From positions 5,313,001-5,377,000 of the forward strand of contig NZ_CP009286.1 of assembly GCF_000758685.1 (NCBI RefSeq): DNA of 64,000 nt. Direction: 5' to 3'. Both the position numbers and the translations under genes were made by a program. Below are positions 9,313 to 18,409 of the stretch, one piece after another. This stretch comes from Paenibacillus stellifer (GTDB lineage: Bacteria; Bacillota; Bacilli; Paenibacillales; Paenibacillaceae). The number at the start of each line of letters is the position of its first letter. Within the stretch, counting starts at the first letter, position 1. The notes under the pieces were generated by a model. It saw nothing but the letters and a program-made list of their open reading frames with translations, did not search any database and was not told where the DNA came from.

Positions 9313-10932
9313 TTAGCCGCGCACCTGCATGGAGGCCAGCTGCGGGAAGAGAGGCTCCAGCCGCCAGTACAGGTCCTTGAACAGCGGGTACAGCTTCTCG
9401 TACACCGCCCGGTTCGCCTCATTCGGAGCGTGGCTTCGGATGATTCCGATGTGTTCGTCGGCCTGCTCCAGCGAATCCACAGCCCCAAGCGCCTTCATCG
9501 CCACCAGCGCGGCTCCGTAGGCGGAAGCCTCGTAGCTGTCCGGCACATCAACTCGGACGCCCGCTATGTCAGCCAGCAGGCCGGTCCAGGCTGCCGAGGA
9601 GGCGAAGCCGCCCGAAGCAAGCAGCCGTTCAGGCGGTCCGGCCAGCTCCTTCAGCGTCTCAGTCACGCCTTTCACCGCAAGCAGCACGCCTTCGAGCACA
9701 GCGCGGGCGAAGTGGGCCCGCCCGTGATGCAGCCCCGCGCCGGCGAAGACGCCGCGCGCATCCGGGTCCCAATATGGCGCGCGTTCGCCGGTCAGATAAG
9801 GCAGGAACACCAGGCCGTCCGCGCCGGCCGGCACTGTCATTGCCATTCCGATCAGTTCATCGAATGTCTGAGGGCCGTCTTTGGCGTAGCCCTGCTTGCC
9901 GGGCCCGATCACGACATGGTTCCGGCCGCGCCGCTGCCTTCTCTCCGGCTGGCCCCGGAAGCGGGAGTCCGCCCCCGCGCCTGACGGAGCCCCGTCCAAG
10001 AACTGCTCCTTGAACCAGCGCAGCGCAATCCCGCCGTTGTTCGTCGGCCCCCCGATGAGCCAGCGCTTCTCGTCAAAAGCATAGCAGAACGTCCGGCCCT
10101 GCGGATCGATCAGCGGCTCGGACGCGAACCGCCGCACCGCGCCGCTGGTTCCGATCGTCACAGCGGTCCGGCCAAGGCCCGCCGCGCCGGAGCCAATGTT
10201 CGCCAGTGCGCCGTCGCTCGCCCCGACAACCCAGGGCGTATCCGGCGACAGCCCGCAGCTTTCCGCCATTTCCGGGTTCATCCCGCGCAGAACCTCGGTC
10301 ACCGGAACGATTCGGCTGAGCCGTTCTCTGCCGATGCCGGCCAGTTTCAGGGCACGTTCCGACCAGTCTGTTCCGCTGACCTCCAGCAGTCCTGTAGCCG
10401 CAGCGAGAGACACATCGATGGCATACACCCCGAAGAGGTGGTGCAGCAAATACTCTTTGATCGAAATGAATTTAGCCGCCTTCTCAAACAGCCCTGGCTT
10501 GTTCTCCTTCCACCACAGCAGCTTGCAGAGCGGTGACATCGGATGAACCGGCGTACCGGTCAGTTTGTACAATTCCTCTGCTTCTCCGCTCTCCTTGAGC
10601 CTCTCCAGTTGGGGAGCGCTGCGGTTGTCCGCCCATGTAATCAGCTCGGTCAGAGGCTTGCCTTCCCCGTCCACCGCCATCAGGCTGTGCATCGCCGTGC
10701 TGACACCTACCGCCTCAATATCGCCCGGCTTGACGGATGCGTTCTTCATCGCCTGACGGAACGCCTCCGCAACAGCCGACATAATGTCTTCCGGACGCTG
10801 CTCCGCCCTTCCCGGCTCGGGTACGAGAAGCGAATAGCCGGCTTTGCCGGAGCCGCGTATTTTACCATTCCGTTCGTACATAAAAACTTTAGTACTGGTC
10901 GTTCCGATATCCAAGCCGACAAAAAGCCCCAT
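9313..10932 (-). CDS. gntK: FGGY-family carbohydrate kinase, gluconokinase-like
   Basis: A 539-residue ATP-dependent sugar kinase. The N-terminal phosphate-1 motif GLDIGTTSTKVF is at residues 5-16. The second FGGY domain carries GTSGAVR, the GERAPYWDPDARG sugar-binding region and the ATP-site Gly-rich segment LLASGGFASSAAW. Overall wording is closest to GntK of Bacillus, which makes 6-phosphogluconate. A 35-40 residue Arg/Gly-rich insert follows WFKEQFLDGAPSG at about residues 310-345 and is not typical of the family. The ATG at 10930-10932 is chosen because the ribosome site GGGGGAAGG precedes it. No gluconate permease or regulator is adjacent, so substrate assignment is provisional. Confidence 0.8.
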   Translation of the reverse strand: MGLFVGLDIGTTSTKVFMYERNGKIRGSGKAGYSLLVPEPGRAEQRPEDIMSAVAEAFRQAMKNASVKPGDIEAVGVSTAMHSLMAVDGEGKPLTELITWADNRSAPQLERLKESGEAEELYKLTGTPVHPMSPLCKLLWWKENKPGLFEKAAKFISIKEYLLHHLFGVYAIDVSLAAATGLLEVSGTDWSERALKLAGIGRERLSRIVPVTEVLRGMNPEMAESCGLSPDTPWVVGASDGALANIGSGAAGLGRTAVTIGTSGAVRRFASEPLIDPQGRTFCYAFDEKRWLIGGPTNNGGIALRWFKEQFLDGAPSGAGADSRFRGQPERRQRRGRNHVVIGPGKQGYAKDGPQTFDELIGMAMTVPAGADGLVFLPYLTGERAPYWDPDARGVFAGAGLHHGRAHFARAVLEGVLLAVKGVTETLKELAGPPERLLASGGFASSAAWTGLLADIAGVRVDVPDSYEASAYGAALVAMKALGAVDSLEQADEHIGIIRSHAPNEANRAVYEKLYPLFKDLYWRLEPLFPQLASMQVRG

Positions 10933-11084
10933 ATCCTTCCCCCTCACCAGTTCTGCCACCATTATACCCGCATCAGGCGCTCCCATGGAAACAGATATGG
11001 GAAACTTGTAGATCGAGCTTCTGCGACCGGGCAGCAAGAGTAAGCGACAGAGGGCATCTCTATCCCGCCTCAGTGACAGCAAAA

Positions 11085-11112
11085 AGCCCTTCTTCCCCGA
11101 GGAAGAAAGGCT
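11085..11112 (-). terminator. Intrinsic terminator of torD-like gene
   Basis: Minus-strand agcctttcttcc pairs with ggaagaagggct around a short loop, followed by TTTTT. It lies 37 bp past the stop of the TorD-like gene. Confidence 0.88.
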
Positions 11113-11148
11113 TGCGGTTTCTATTGGATAACAATCAGACGCAGACGG

Positions 11149-11841
11149 TCATACCGCCGCAGCGGCGCTCTCCATGGACGATCTCCAGGCTTGAAGCATG
11201 TGCAGATCGTACGGCAGGAATTCCTTCAGCATCCGGGCAAGCCCCCGGTACAGCGGGCTGTCCGTCGCTTCGTCCAGATGCTTGCAGAACTCAGGCGTCC
11301 ACTGAAGCAGATGCTCCTGCAGGAAGCTCTCCTGCACGTTCAGCAGCTCCAGCGCACTTCTCGCCGAGAAGCTGTTAAAAAGCATGCGCTCATGCAGTTC
11401 GTTCATGAATTCAAGTTCGATGGCAATATGGTCATCCGACTCGTCCCCGCATTTCTTGAATACGATGCCGGCCGAAGCGTACAGGCAGGACAACACATTG
11501 CTGAACGCCTCCGACTCGCCGATCAGGGCGGCCTCTCTCGGCTGAACGCCCATCAGGGTCCCATCCTTCATCAGACGGTCGTACTCTACGCCTTCCTTCT
11601 CGCACAGCTCAACAAGCTCCTGGGGCTTCCGTCCGCACAGATACGATTTCACTTCGCGCCCGGCATCCCAAATTTCGGCGCCCTTGGCGATCTGCCGGTT
11701 GCGGCTCCACTGGGCAATCAGGGACAGAGTCGGTCTTCTGCCGAGGAAATCGGCGAACAGCTGATATATGAAACCCCTGGTTTCCAGCCAGCGGCCAAAG
11801 GCGTCGGGAACATTCAGGGAAGGAATGGTCATCATGGTCAT
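11149..11841 (-). CDS. TorD/DmsD-family molybdoenzyme chaperone
   Basis: A 230-residue all-helical protein resembling the TorD/DmsD/NarJ group of dedicated chaperones, which bind apo-molybdoenzymes and help insert the cofactor. Supporting features are the N-terminal RGFIYQLFADFLGRRP region, the central acidic E-LEFMNELHERM segment and the late F-KHLDEATDSPLYRGLARMLKEFL stretch, in the family's order. The start ATG is chosen behind AAGGAGG at seven bases. It is divergent from moaA, which strengthens the molybdenum-cofactor link. The client enzyme is not next door; the molybdopterin oxidoreductase at 31.9 kb is one candidate. Confidence 0.75.
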   Translation of the reverse strand: MTMMTIPSLNVPDAFGRWLETRGFIYQLFADFLGRRPTLSLIAQWSRNRQIAKGAEIWDAGREVKSYLCGRKPQELVELCEKEGVEYDRLMKDGTLMGVQPREAALIGESEAFSNVLSCLYASAGIVFKKCGDESDDHIAIELEFMNELHERMLFNSFSARSALELLNVQESFLQEHLLQWTPEFCKHLDEATDSPLYRGLARMLKEFLPYDLHMLQAWRSSMESAAAAV

Positions 11842-12158
11842 TGGGAAGTCCTCCTTCGGATTGTCGGCGCGCAGACTGGCTGCGGCCATCCTTATTGTAC
11901 TCGTTGCAGGCGATAATTAAAAGTTATCAGCCTTTTGCGTTTTTATTATACCCCAAATTGTAAGCGCTTTTTTTGAGCATTTTATGAAGTTTCTCCCCAA
12001 TTGTCGCATTACCGTCAAATTCTTCCCATCCCTTATCCTGCCTCATGTTAAGATAAGAGAATCGCTGTCTTGTCTAGCAATTGACGGCGAACCGCTAAAA
12101 TCATAAAATTTTAAATAATCATAACAACAGTATGCCCAGCGAAAGGGGTGCCATCGCC
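11842..12158. promoter_or_regulatory. Divergent torD/moaA promoter region
   Basis: A 317-bp intergenic region, AT-rich compared with its flanks. For moaA, TTGACG (12081-12086), 17 bp, TAAAAT (12104-12109) is a strong SigA-type promoter. On the minus strand TATAAT at 11949-11944 could serve the chaperone gene. tgtaagcgct at 11959-11968 matches the first ten positions of a CcpA cre box but the last bases diverge, so cre identity is weak. No TGTGA-N6-TCACA palindrome was seen here. Confidence 0.6.
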
Positions 12159-13160
12159 ATGGAACTGCTGACAGACCCTTTTGGACGCGTTCACGACTAT
12201 ATGCGGATATCGGTCACGGACCGCTGCAATTTGCGCTGTATTTATTGCATGCCGGCGGAAGGCATGCAATTCCAGCCTCATGACGAAATTCTGAGCTATG
12301 AAGAAATCGCCTCGATCGTGAAGGCGCTCGCTCCCGCCGGACTGCGCAAAATCCGGCTGACCGGCGGCGAGCCCCTGGTGCGCCGCGATCTGGAACGCCT
12401 TGTCGAGATGCTGGCCGGCATTCCGGGCATCGAGGATCTCTCCCTGACGACGAACGGACTGCTGCTCCCCGGCAAGGCGGCATCCCTTAAAGCCGCCGGG
12501 CTCTCCCGGGTGAATATCAGCATCGACTCGCTCCGCCAGGAACGGTTCGCCATGATTACCCGGGGCGGTGAGGTGGCGAAGGTGCTGAAGGGCATCGAAG
12601 CCGCCCAGGCGGCCGGTCTATCACCGATCAAGCTCAATGTTGTGTTGATGAAAGGCATCAACGACGACGAAATCAAAGACTTTGTCGCCCTGACCCTGAA
12701 CAACCCGCTGAATGTGCGGTTCATTGAATATATGCCGATCGGCAGCGCGACCGACACCTGGCGGCAGACCTATCTGCCGCTTGAGCGGGTGCTGGAGGCA
12801 TGCCGGGAAGCCGGCTGGGAGACCGAGCCGGCCCATTCGTCGGCAGGCGGAGGACCGTCCCAGGACCGCCGCGTGGCCGGGGCCCAGGGCACCTTCGGCC
12901 TGATCCATCCCGTCAGCGAGCATTTCTGCGACAACTGCAACCGGCTTCGCCTGACGGCGGACGGCCATATCAAGGCCTGTCTGTACTGGTCGGACGAATA
13001 TAATGTCCGCCCCCTGGCGGACGACCCCGAAGCCGTCCGCGCGCTGTTCCGCAAGGCGCTCGCCGGCAAGCCCCATAATCACGAAATGGCTCTGGCGCTT
13101 GAGAAGAAAGCGCAGAGCCATACCCCGACCGCCCGCCGCATGTCGCAGATCGGCGGTTAA
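12159..13160 (+). CDS. moaA: GTP 3',8-cyclase, molybdenum cofactor biosynthesis
   Basis: A 333-residue radical-SAM enzyme that starts molybdopterin synthesis by rearranging GTP. The radical-SAM cluster cysteines C23-x3-C27-x2-C30 are in [15 protein letters not shown] for SAM binding is at about residues 71-75. The C-terminal cluster motif [19 protein letters not shown] supplies the second [4Fe-4S] ligands, and the protein ends in the GG dipeptide needed by MoaA. The ATG at 12159 is used because AAAGGGG lies just upstream; an upstream in-frame ATG at 12132 has no ribosome site. Promoter at 12081-12109. Confidence 0.97.
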   Translation: MELLTDPFGRVHDYMRISVTDRCNLRCIYCMPAEGMQFQPHDEILSYEEIASIVKALAPAGLRKIRLTGGEPLVRRDLERLVEMLAGIPGIEDLSLTTNGLLLPGKAASLKAAGLSRVNISIDSLRQERFAMITRGGEVAKVLKGIEAAQAAGLSPIKLNVVLMKGINDDEIKDFVALTLNNPLNVRFIEYMPIGSATDTWRQTYLPLERVLEACREAGWETEPAHSSAGGGPSQDRRVAGAQGTFGLIHPVSEHFCDNCNRLRLTADGHIKACLYWSDEYNVRPLADDPEAVRALFRKALAGKPHNHEMALALEKKAQSHTPTARRMSQIGG

Positions 13161-13783
13161 CCCGCCGCCAGGCGCAGCAGGCGAAGCAGGCGAAGCAGCA
13201 TCATAACCGCCATGCCCCACAGCAGCAGCGCGGAGATAACATTCATACAACGGAGCAGCCTGCCCGAAGGGTCGGCTGCTCCCAGCATCCGGCCCGCCGC
13301 GGCCAGAGCCGCGAACCAGGCCCAGGAGACGAGGGCAGCGGCCCCCGCGAAGGTCCAGCGCTCCCAGCCGGCGTACTGGAGCGAGCTCGTCCCGATGACG
13401 CCCACGGTGTCCATCAGGGCGTGGGGATTGAGCAGCGACACCGACAGCGCGTAGAGCGCCTGTCCCCTCGGCGGCAGCGCAGCGGCCTGGCTTCCGGAGA
13501 AGCCGCCCCGCCATATTTTCCAGCCCATGACCGTCAGGAAGACGGCACCAACTCCATACAGAATCGGCGTCAGCCCTTTCAGTGCCAGAACGGCCAGCGA
13601 TATGCCCCCTACCGATGCCGTAATCAACAGCGTATCGCATACGGCTGCCGTCAGCACAGCTGGCAGCGCCCTGAGAACGGCGGGCTGGGCTGCTCCCTGG
13701 TTGAATACAAAAATATTCTGCGCGCCAAGCGGCAGAATGAGGCCGATGGCCAATATCATCCCGTGAATGATTGCTTCTGTCAT
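13157..13783 (-). CDS. LysE/ArgO-family amino acid exporter
   Basis: A 208-residue integral membrane protein with about six hydrophobic helices. The N-terminal [14 protein letters not shown] motif in the first helix region is typical of LysE/ArgO exporters of basic amino acids. The length matches the family (about 200). The stop overlaps the moaA stop codon on the other strand by four bases. It is divergent from the MocR-type regulator, a common arrangement in which the regulator may control the exporter. Substrate unknown. Confidence 0.88.
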   Translation of the reverse strand: MTEAIIHGMILAIGLILPLGAQNIFVFNQGAAQPAVLRALPAVLTAAVCDTLLITASVGGISLAVLALKGLTPILYGVGAVFLTVMGWKIWRGGFSGSQAAALPPRGQALYALSVSLLNPHALMDTVGVIGTSSLQYAGWERWTFAGAAALVSWAWFAALAAAGRMLGAADPSGRLLRCMNVISALLLWGMAVMMLLRLLRLLRLAAG

Positions 13784-13893
13784 TGCCTGCTGTTCCTCCT
13801 TGGCCCGCCGCTGCCGGAGCGGCGAAAGGCCTGCGAATATGATCTTTACCGATCATACCGCCTGCCGGCCCGAGCCGTGACCATCCAAAACTG

Positions 13894-13928
13894 AAGACGG
13901 CCGCCCAACCAAGCCGGGCGGCCGTCTT
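13894..13928 (+). terminator. Terminator-like hairpin in divergent promoter region
   Basis: aagacggccgccc (13894-13906) pairs with gggcggccgtctt (13916-13928), followed by ttttgc. It lies between the divergent lysE-like and mocR-like genes, where no gene ends. A tatact -10-like element follows at about 13938. It could be an attenuator, a regulator site or an old terminator. Confidence 0.6.
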
Positions 13929-13989
13929 TTGCTATGCTATACTGAAGGCAATAATACGCAGAACTCAGCCGCGAAGGAGCAGTGATCCC

Positions 13990-15504
13990 ATGTCCCCCAG
14001 ATTTCCGCTTCCGGAGCTTCCGGATAATGAAAGCTCAAACGGTAGAGAATGTCCCGGCCCGTTGCCGGACTGGACTCCCGACCTCTCCGGGCCGGTTCCT
14101 CTCTATAGGCAGATCGCCGCCTATATCCGGGGCAAAATCGGCAGCGGCAGCTGGCCGCCGGGCACGAAGCTCCCGCCGCAGCGCACGCTGGCGAGAGAGC
14201 TTGGCGTCAACCGCAGCACGGTAGTCGCCGCGCTTGGCTTGCTCGCGGAGTCCGGCCTCATCGAGGGCAGACACGGCGGCGGAACGGCCGTGACCCGGCC
14301 CGGGAACGGCGAAGGAGGCCGGGGAAGCTGGCTCGCCTACGTGGAGGAAGGCCGGCATTACCCGAACCTGCCGGCCATCCAGGCGATCAACCGCCTGGAG
14401 TTCAGCCCCGGGCTGATCCGGCTCGGCACGGGAGAGCCGGGCCCGGACCTGCTGCCCGGAACGGAAATGGCCGCCGTGATGGCGGAACTGGCGCAAGGCC
14501 CGCTGCCGCTGCCGTATGAGGAGCCGCTCGGCAGCCTCCGGCTCCGCCGGGCGGTCAGCGCGGAGCTGGCGCGCAGCGGCATTAACGCTGGTCCGTCCTC
14601 CATCCTGATCCTGTCCGGAGCGCTTCAGGGCTTCCAGCTGATCTCGCTCGGCCTGCTCCCCAAGGGCTCGTCCATTGTACTGGAGAAGCCTTCATACCTG
14701 TACTCCATCCACGCCTTTCAATCGGCCGGCGTCCGGCTGCACGGCCTGGCGATGGACGACCGGGGCCTGATCCCGGAAGAACTGGAGCCGGCGGCAGCCC
14801 GCACCGGGGCGGCGCTGCTGTATACGATCCCATCCTTTCACAATCCCACCGGGATTGTGATGGATCTGGAACGCAGACAGCAGCTCATGGAGAAGACTGA
14901 CGCTCTCGGGCTTCCCGTTCTGGAGGACGGAGCCTATCAAGAGCTGTGGCTGGATGCCCCGCCACCCCCGCCATTGAAAGCGATGGACCGGAGCGGACGC
15001 GTGCTCCATCTCGGCACGCTGTCCAAATCGGCCAGCCCCGGGCTGCGGATCGGCTGGATCGCCGGGCCCGAGCCCGTCATCCAGCGGCTGGCCGACATCA
15101 AGATGCAGACCGATTACGGGGCAAGCTCCCTGTCCCAGCAGGCTGCTGCCATTTGGCTGGAGAAGGGTCTCCACGACCGGCATACGGAAACGCTGCGCAT
15201 GAAGCTGCGGGAGCGGCGCGATCTGCTGCTGGCTCTCTTGGAGAGGCATTTTGCCGGACTGGCTTCCTGGAACCGCCCTTCCGGCGGATTCTATGTATGG
15301 CTCCGGCTGAAGCATCCGCTGCCGCTGCCGAAGCTGTTTCACGCGGCGCTGGCCGAAGGGCTGCTGCTCAACACAGGCGATCTGTACGACCGCTCCGACA
15401 GCCGGCATCTGCGCCTGTCCTTCTCATACGCTTCCCCGGCCGAGCTCGAGCGTGGGATCGCCCGGCTGGCGGAGGTGATCCGCCAGTTCGGCGGTCAGGT
15501 ATGA
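13990..15504 (+). CDS. MocR/PdxR-type GntR regulator with aminotransferase domain
   Basis: A 504-residue fusion of an N-terminal GntR winged helix (about residues 35-100, with GTKLPPQRTLARELGVNRSTV) and a fold-type I PLP aminotransferase domain. The Schiff-base lysine is K346 in HLGTLSKSASPGLRIGW; the PLP-binding Asp and Tyr region is EDGAYQE. Members of this group bind PLP or an aldimine and regulate vitamin B6 or amino-acid genes. The ATG is chosen for GAAGGAG upstream. It is divergent from the LysE-type exporter, its most likely target. Confidence 0.9.
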   Translation: MSPRFPLPELPDNESSNGRECPGPLPDWTPDLSGPVPLYRQIAAYIRGKIGSGSWPPGTKLPPQRTLARELGVNRSTVVAALGLLAESGLIEGRHGGGTAVTRPGNGEGGRGSWLAYVEEGRHYPNLPAIQAINRLEFSPGLIRLGTGEPGPDLLPGTEMAAVMAELAQGPLPLPYEEPLGSLRLRRAVSAELARSGINAGPSSILILSGALQGFQLISLGLLPKGSSIVLEKPSYLYSIHAFQSAGVRLHGLAMDDRGLIPEELEPAAARTGAALLYTIPSFHNPTGIVMDLERRQQLMEKTDALGLPVLEDGAYQELWLDAPPPPPLKAMDRSGRVLHLGTLSKSASPGLRIGWIAGPEPVIQRLADIKMQTDYGASSLSQQAAAIWLEKGLHDRHTETLRMKLRERRDLLLALLERHFAGLASWNRPSGGFYVWLRLKHPLPLPKLFHAALAEGLLLNTGDLYDRSDSRHLRLSFSYASPAELERGIARLAEVIRQFGGQV

Positions 15505-15567
15505 CGCCTGCCGGTTGTAAGTAGGCGATTCCAACACAACCAGCCAGCCGGAGACAGGCACGCCGCT

Positions 15568-16524
15568 TCAATCCGCTCTGTATAGCAGGCCCAATACGGA
15601 TTGCACAACGGCCTGCGGTTTATGAATTGGGATCGAATGCCAGCTATCCTCTATGATCCTCTGCCGGGTTTGGTCCGTTAATTGCAGAAGTTCCCTCTGC
15701 GACTCTTTCCATGCCTCATTTTGCCTCCCGGCGGTCAATACCATGACGGGCATGTCAGGCCTCAAAGGGCTCGATTCGATGATCTGATCGGCGCTTACAG
15801 AAGTATGCAGAAATTCCAAATAGGCAGCTTTGTATGCATGATTCCTATATCCTGAAGCGGTCACTTTGTTTTGAATAGCGGGAGGCAATTTTCCCGTCCC
15901 GATATGCTGCTTCATAATGCGGGTCAATCCTATGGGTGATAATAAAAATCCGAGCCTTAGTCTTTTTTGATATCGCAGCTGCTCCTGCCTTCTTGAATGA
16001 TTGAAATGTGACTCTATATATCTCTTTTCATGAGTTGAATCTACAAGAACCAGCCCGGATACCTCCTCCGGATATTGGGAAGCGAACAGCCTCATGATCA
16101 GCCCGCCAAATGAATGACCGACGAGCAGGTATGGAGGTTCCAGCTTTTTTTGGGCAAGAAGCCTCCTTAAATCCTGAACATAATTGGCACAGGTTGGTTC
16201 CTCCATAGTCTGGGTGCTCCAACCGAATCCGGCCCGGTCATAGGCCACAACTCTCGTATATTTAGCCAGTGCAGGTTGAACCAATGACCAATCCAAGGCA
16301 CTTCCGCCCATTCCCGATTCCAATATAATCGTCGGTAATATGCTATCGCCCCTTCCACTCACAATGGCATGAAGGCTGCGCCCGCCAATTGAAATGATCT
16401 CCCCCGGAGCTTTATGTTTATGCAGTGAACGCATGGATAAAACGGCTTGAATTACGGTCATCGGAAATCCAAGCACAGAGATCGTTGCACGAAGTACCTT
16501 CTCTGAAGGACGAATCAGGGTCAT
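15568..16524 (-). CDS. Alpha/beta hydrolase
   Basis: A 318-residue alpha/beta-hydrolase. The nucleophile elbow GHSFG is at 136-140 (Ser138), the oxyanion-hole region ESGMGGSALDW at about 69-79, and a likely acid/base pair comes from VDSTHE and the final SWHSIPIHKP segment. The N-terminus has one hydrophobic stretch (about 12-30). Base composition is visibly AT-richer than its neighbours, with more A/T third positions, which suggests a separate origin. Monocistronic, start behind GAGAGG. The substrate cannot be inferred. Confidence 0.82.
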   Translation of the reverse strand: MTLIRPSEKVLRATISVLGFPMTVIQAVLSMRSLHKHKAPGEIISIGGRSLHAIVSGRGDSILPTIILESGMGGSALDWSLVQPALAKYTRVVAYDRAGFGWSTQTMEEPTCANYVQDLRRLLAQKKLEPPYLLVGHSFGGLIMRLFASQYPEEVSGLVLVDSTHEKRYIESHFNHSRRQEQLRYQKRLRLGFLLSPIGLTRIMKQHIGTGKLPPAIQNKVTASGYRNHAYKAAYLEFLHTSVSADQIIESSPLRPDMPVMVLTAGRQNEAWKESQRELLQLTDQTRQRIIEDSWHSIPIHKPQAVVQSVLGLLYRAD

Positions 16525-16682
16525 AGGTCACCTCTCTTCTTCACTCTCCCCACATGATAGGGAAAATATTTTCAACAAAAAAGAGAAAAACCCATGCCCT
16601 AATTTCCTATTTAGCGCACAACTTATTTACGGCTTTCGGATCTCGGCCCCCATGTAGATGAAGAGCGGGTAACCGCTCTCCC

Positions 16683-17738
16683 TTACCCCACCGGCTCGCC
16701 CGGCAGCGTGACCGTGACCCCCGTTCCTTCGCCGGGCCGGCTCTCGGCGGCGACTGTCCCTCCATGAAGCTCCACGATCTTCTTCACGAGGGAGAGTCCA
16801 AGACCGCTGCCTCCCCCGCCGGCGCTGCGCGCTTTGTCGGCTTTGTAGAACCGCTCGAAAATACGGGGCAGATCCTCTTCGGATATCCCGACCCCCGTAT
16901 CGGCGACCTTCACCTCGATGTTCCGGCCGCTCTGCCGGGCCGTAACCGTGATCAATCCGTCCTTTGGCGTGAATTTAACGCTGTTATGCAGCAGATTGCT
17001 CCAAACCTGGCCGAGCAGATCCTCCGCTCCCGTCACCCACAGCTCTTCCAGCTCCGCCTCGACCTCGATTCCCTTTCCTATCCACTGCGGCTCGCACGCC
17101 AGAATCCGGCTGCGGAGCTGGCGGTCCAGCCTGTACAGCTTTCTCTCCGGCGGAGAACTGTCGCCCTCCAGCACCGACAGCTTCAACAGACTGTCGCTGA
17201 GACCGGACAGCCGCGCGCTCTCGGACTCGATAATGTCCAGGTAATGCTCCCGGTCCTCCGGGCTGATCCCTTCGCTGCGCAGCGCCTGGGCGAAGCCCCG
17301 GATCGACGTCAGCGGCGACTGGATTTCATGGGAGACGTTCGAAATGAAATCCTGCCGCATCGTCTCCATCCGGCTCAGCTCGCTGGCCATCTCATTGATT
17401 CCTTCCACCAGCTCGCCGAACTGGCCGTAACGCTCTGTGTTCTCCACAACTACGGAGAAATCGCCTTTGGCAATACGCCGAATCGCCTCCAGGACCGGGA
17501 TGTAGAAGGCCCGTTCCCTGCCGCGGCCGATCAAGGAGAACACCCCGCCGATCAGAAGCACGATCAGGAATCCGAGCAGCACCGTCAGAAGCTGAGAGAC
17601 GTATTTGGAGGACGGCGCCCCATAATGCCGATAAAGAGCATGCATGATGAAGTATCCCGCCGTCCATGTACCCGTTAATACCGTGAAGATAACCGCCATT
17701 CCCAGCACGGCCTTAAGAACCATAACCAGCTTCTTCAT
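16683..17738 (-). CDS. Sensor histidine kinase
   Basis: A 351-residue membrane kinase. Two transmembrane helices (about 5-35 and 47-70) enclose only a short extracellular loop. A HAMP-like linker follows (about 72-125), then the phospho-acceptor box FISNVSHEIQSPLTSIRG with His137, and a HATPase domain with N, G1 (DTGVGISEEDL), F and G2 (GSGLGLSLVKKI) boxes. The short sensor loop is typical of intramembrane-sensing kinases that watch cell-envelope stress or a partner transporter. The ATG overlaps the response-regulator stop (ATGA), so the two are translationally coupled. Confidence 0.93.
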   Translation of the reverse strand: MKKLVMVLKAVLGMAVIFTVLTGTWTAGYFIMHALYRHYGAPSSKYVSQLLTVLLGFLIVLLIGGVFSLIGRGRERAFYIPVLEAIRRIAKGDFSVVVENTERYGQFGELVEGINEMASELSRMETMRQDFISNVSHEIQSPLTSIRGFAQALRSEGISPEDREHYLDIIESESARLSGLSDSLLKLSVLEGDSSPPERKLYRLDRQLRSRILACEPQWIGKGIEVEAELEELWVTGAEDLLGQVWSNLLHNSVKFTPKDGLITVTARQSGRNIEVKVADTGVGISEEDLPRIFERFYKADKARSAGGGGSGLGLSLVKKIVELHGGTVAAESRPGEGTGVTVTLPGEPVG

Positions 17739-18409
17739 TCGGTTCCCTCCAGGCGGTAGCCCAGCCCTCTGACCGTGCGGATCACGAAGCCGTACCGTTC
17801 GCCCGGGAACCGCTCGCGCAGCCGGTTGATATGCACGTCCAGCGTGCGCTCATTGCCCTCAAAGTCATAGCCCCAAATCTCTTCGATCAATCTCTCGCGC
17901 GTCAGCGTCTGCCCCGGATAGCTCGCCAGCTTGAACAGCAGCTCGTATTCCTTGAGCGGCAGCGTCAGAACGCCTTCCTCGCTCTGAATTTCATACGTTT
18001 TGCGGTTCATCTTCAGCCTGCCTACAGTCACGCTCTGCGCCGAAGATATCTGGTATCGCTTGAGCAGCGCCTTCACCCGGGCGAGCAGCACCGGCGGCTC
18101 GAACGGCTTGACCAGATAATCGTCCGTGCCAAGCTCGAAGCCCTTGACGATCTGTGAGGTTTCGCCTTTCGCGGTCAGCATGAGCAGCGGCAGATCGGAT
18201 TCGCGCCTCAGCTCCCGGGTCAGCTCCCATCCGTCCACATTCGGCATCATGATATCGAGGATGACCATATCAACCGTCTGGTCCATCAGGAAATCGAGGG
18301 CCTCCCTGCCGTCGGCCGCCTCGAATACCTCCATCCCCTCAGCCTTCAAAAAGACGGCCGCCAACTCGCGGATGTGCGGATCGTCGTCCACTACCAGAAT
18401 TTTGGCCAT
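17735..18409 (-). CDS. OmpR-family response regulator
   Basis: A 224-residue two-domain regulator. The receiver has the acidic pocket VVDDD (6-10), the phosphorylation site Asp52 in LDIMMPNVDG, and the switch Lys in MLTAKGE. The C-terminal winged helix ends with the usual RGLGYRLE. The start MAKILVVDDD is fixed by the receiver strand beta-1. This places the start 71 bp inside the 3' end of the upstream ABC gene, in another frame. It forms an operon with the ABC exporter and the kinase. Confidence 0.95.
   Translation of the reverse strand: MAKILVVDDDPHIRELAAVFLKAEGMEVFEAADGREALDFLMDQTVDMVILDIMMPNVDGWELTRELRRESDLPLLMLTAKGETSQIVKGFELGTDDYLVKPFEPPVLLARVKALLKRYQISSAQSVTVGRLKMNRKTYEIQSEEGVLTLPLKEYELLFKLASYPGQTLTRERLIEEIWGYDFEGNERTLDVHINRLRERFPGERYGFVIRTVRGLGYRLEGTE

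Noticed and set aside
11959..11972. CcpA cre site
   Set aside because: First ten bases match but the last four do not; kept only as a weak note in the promoter entry.
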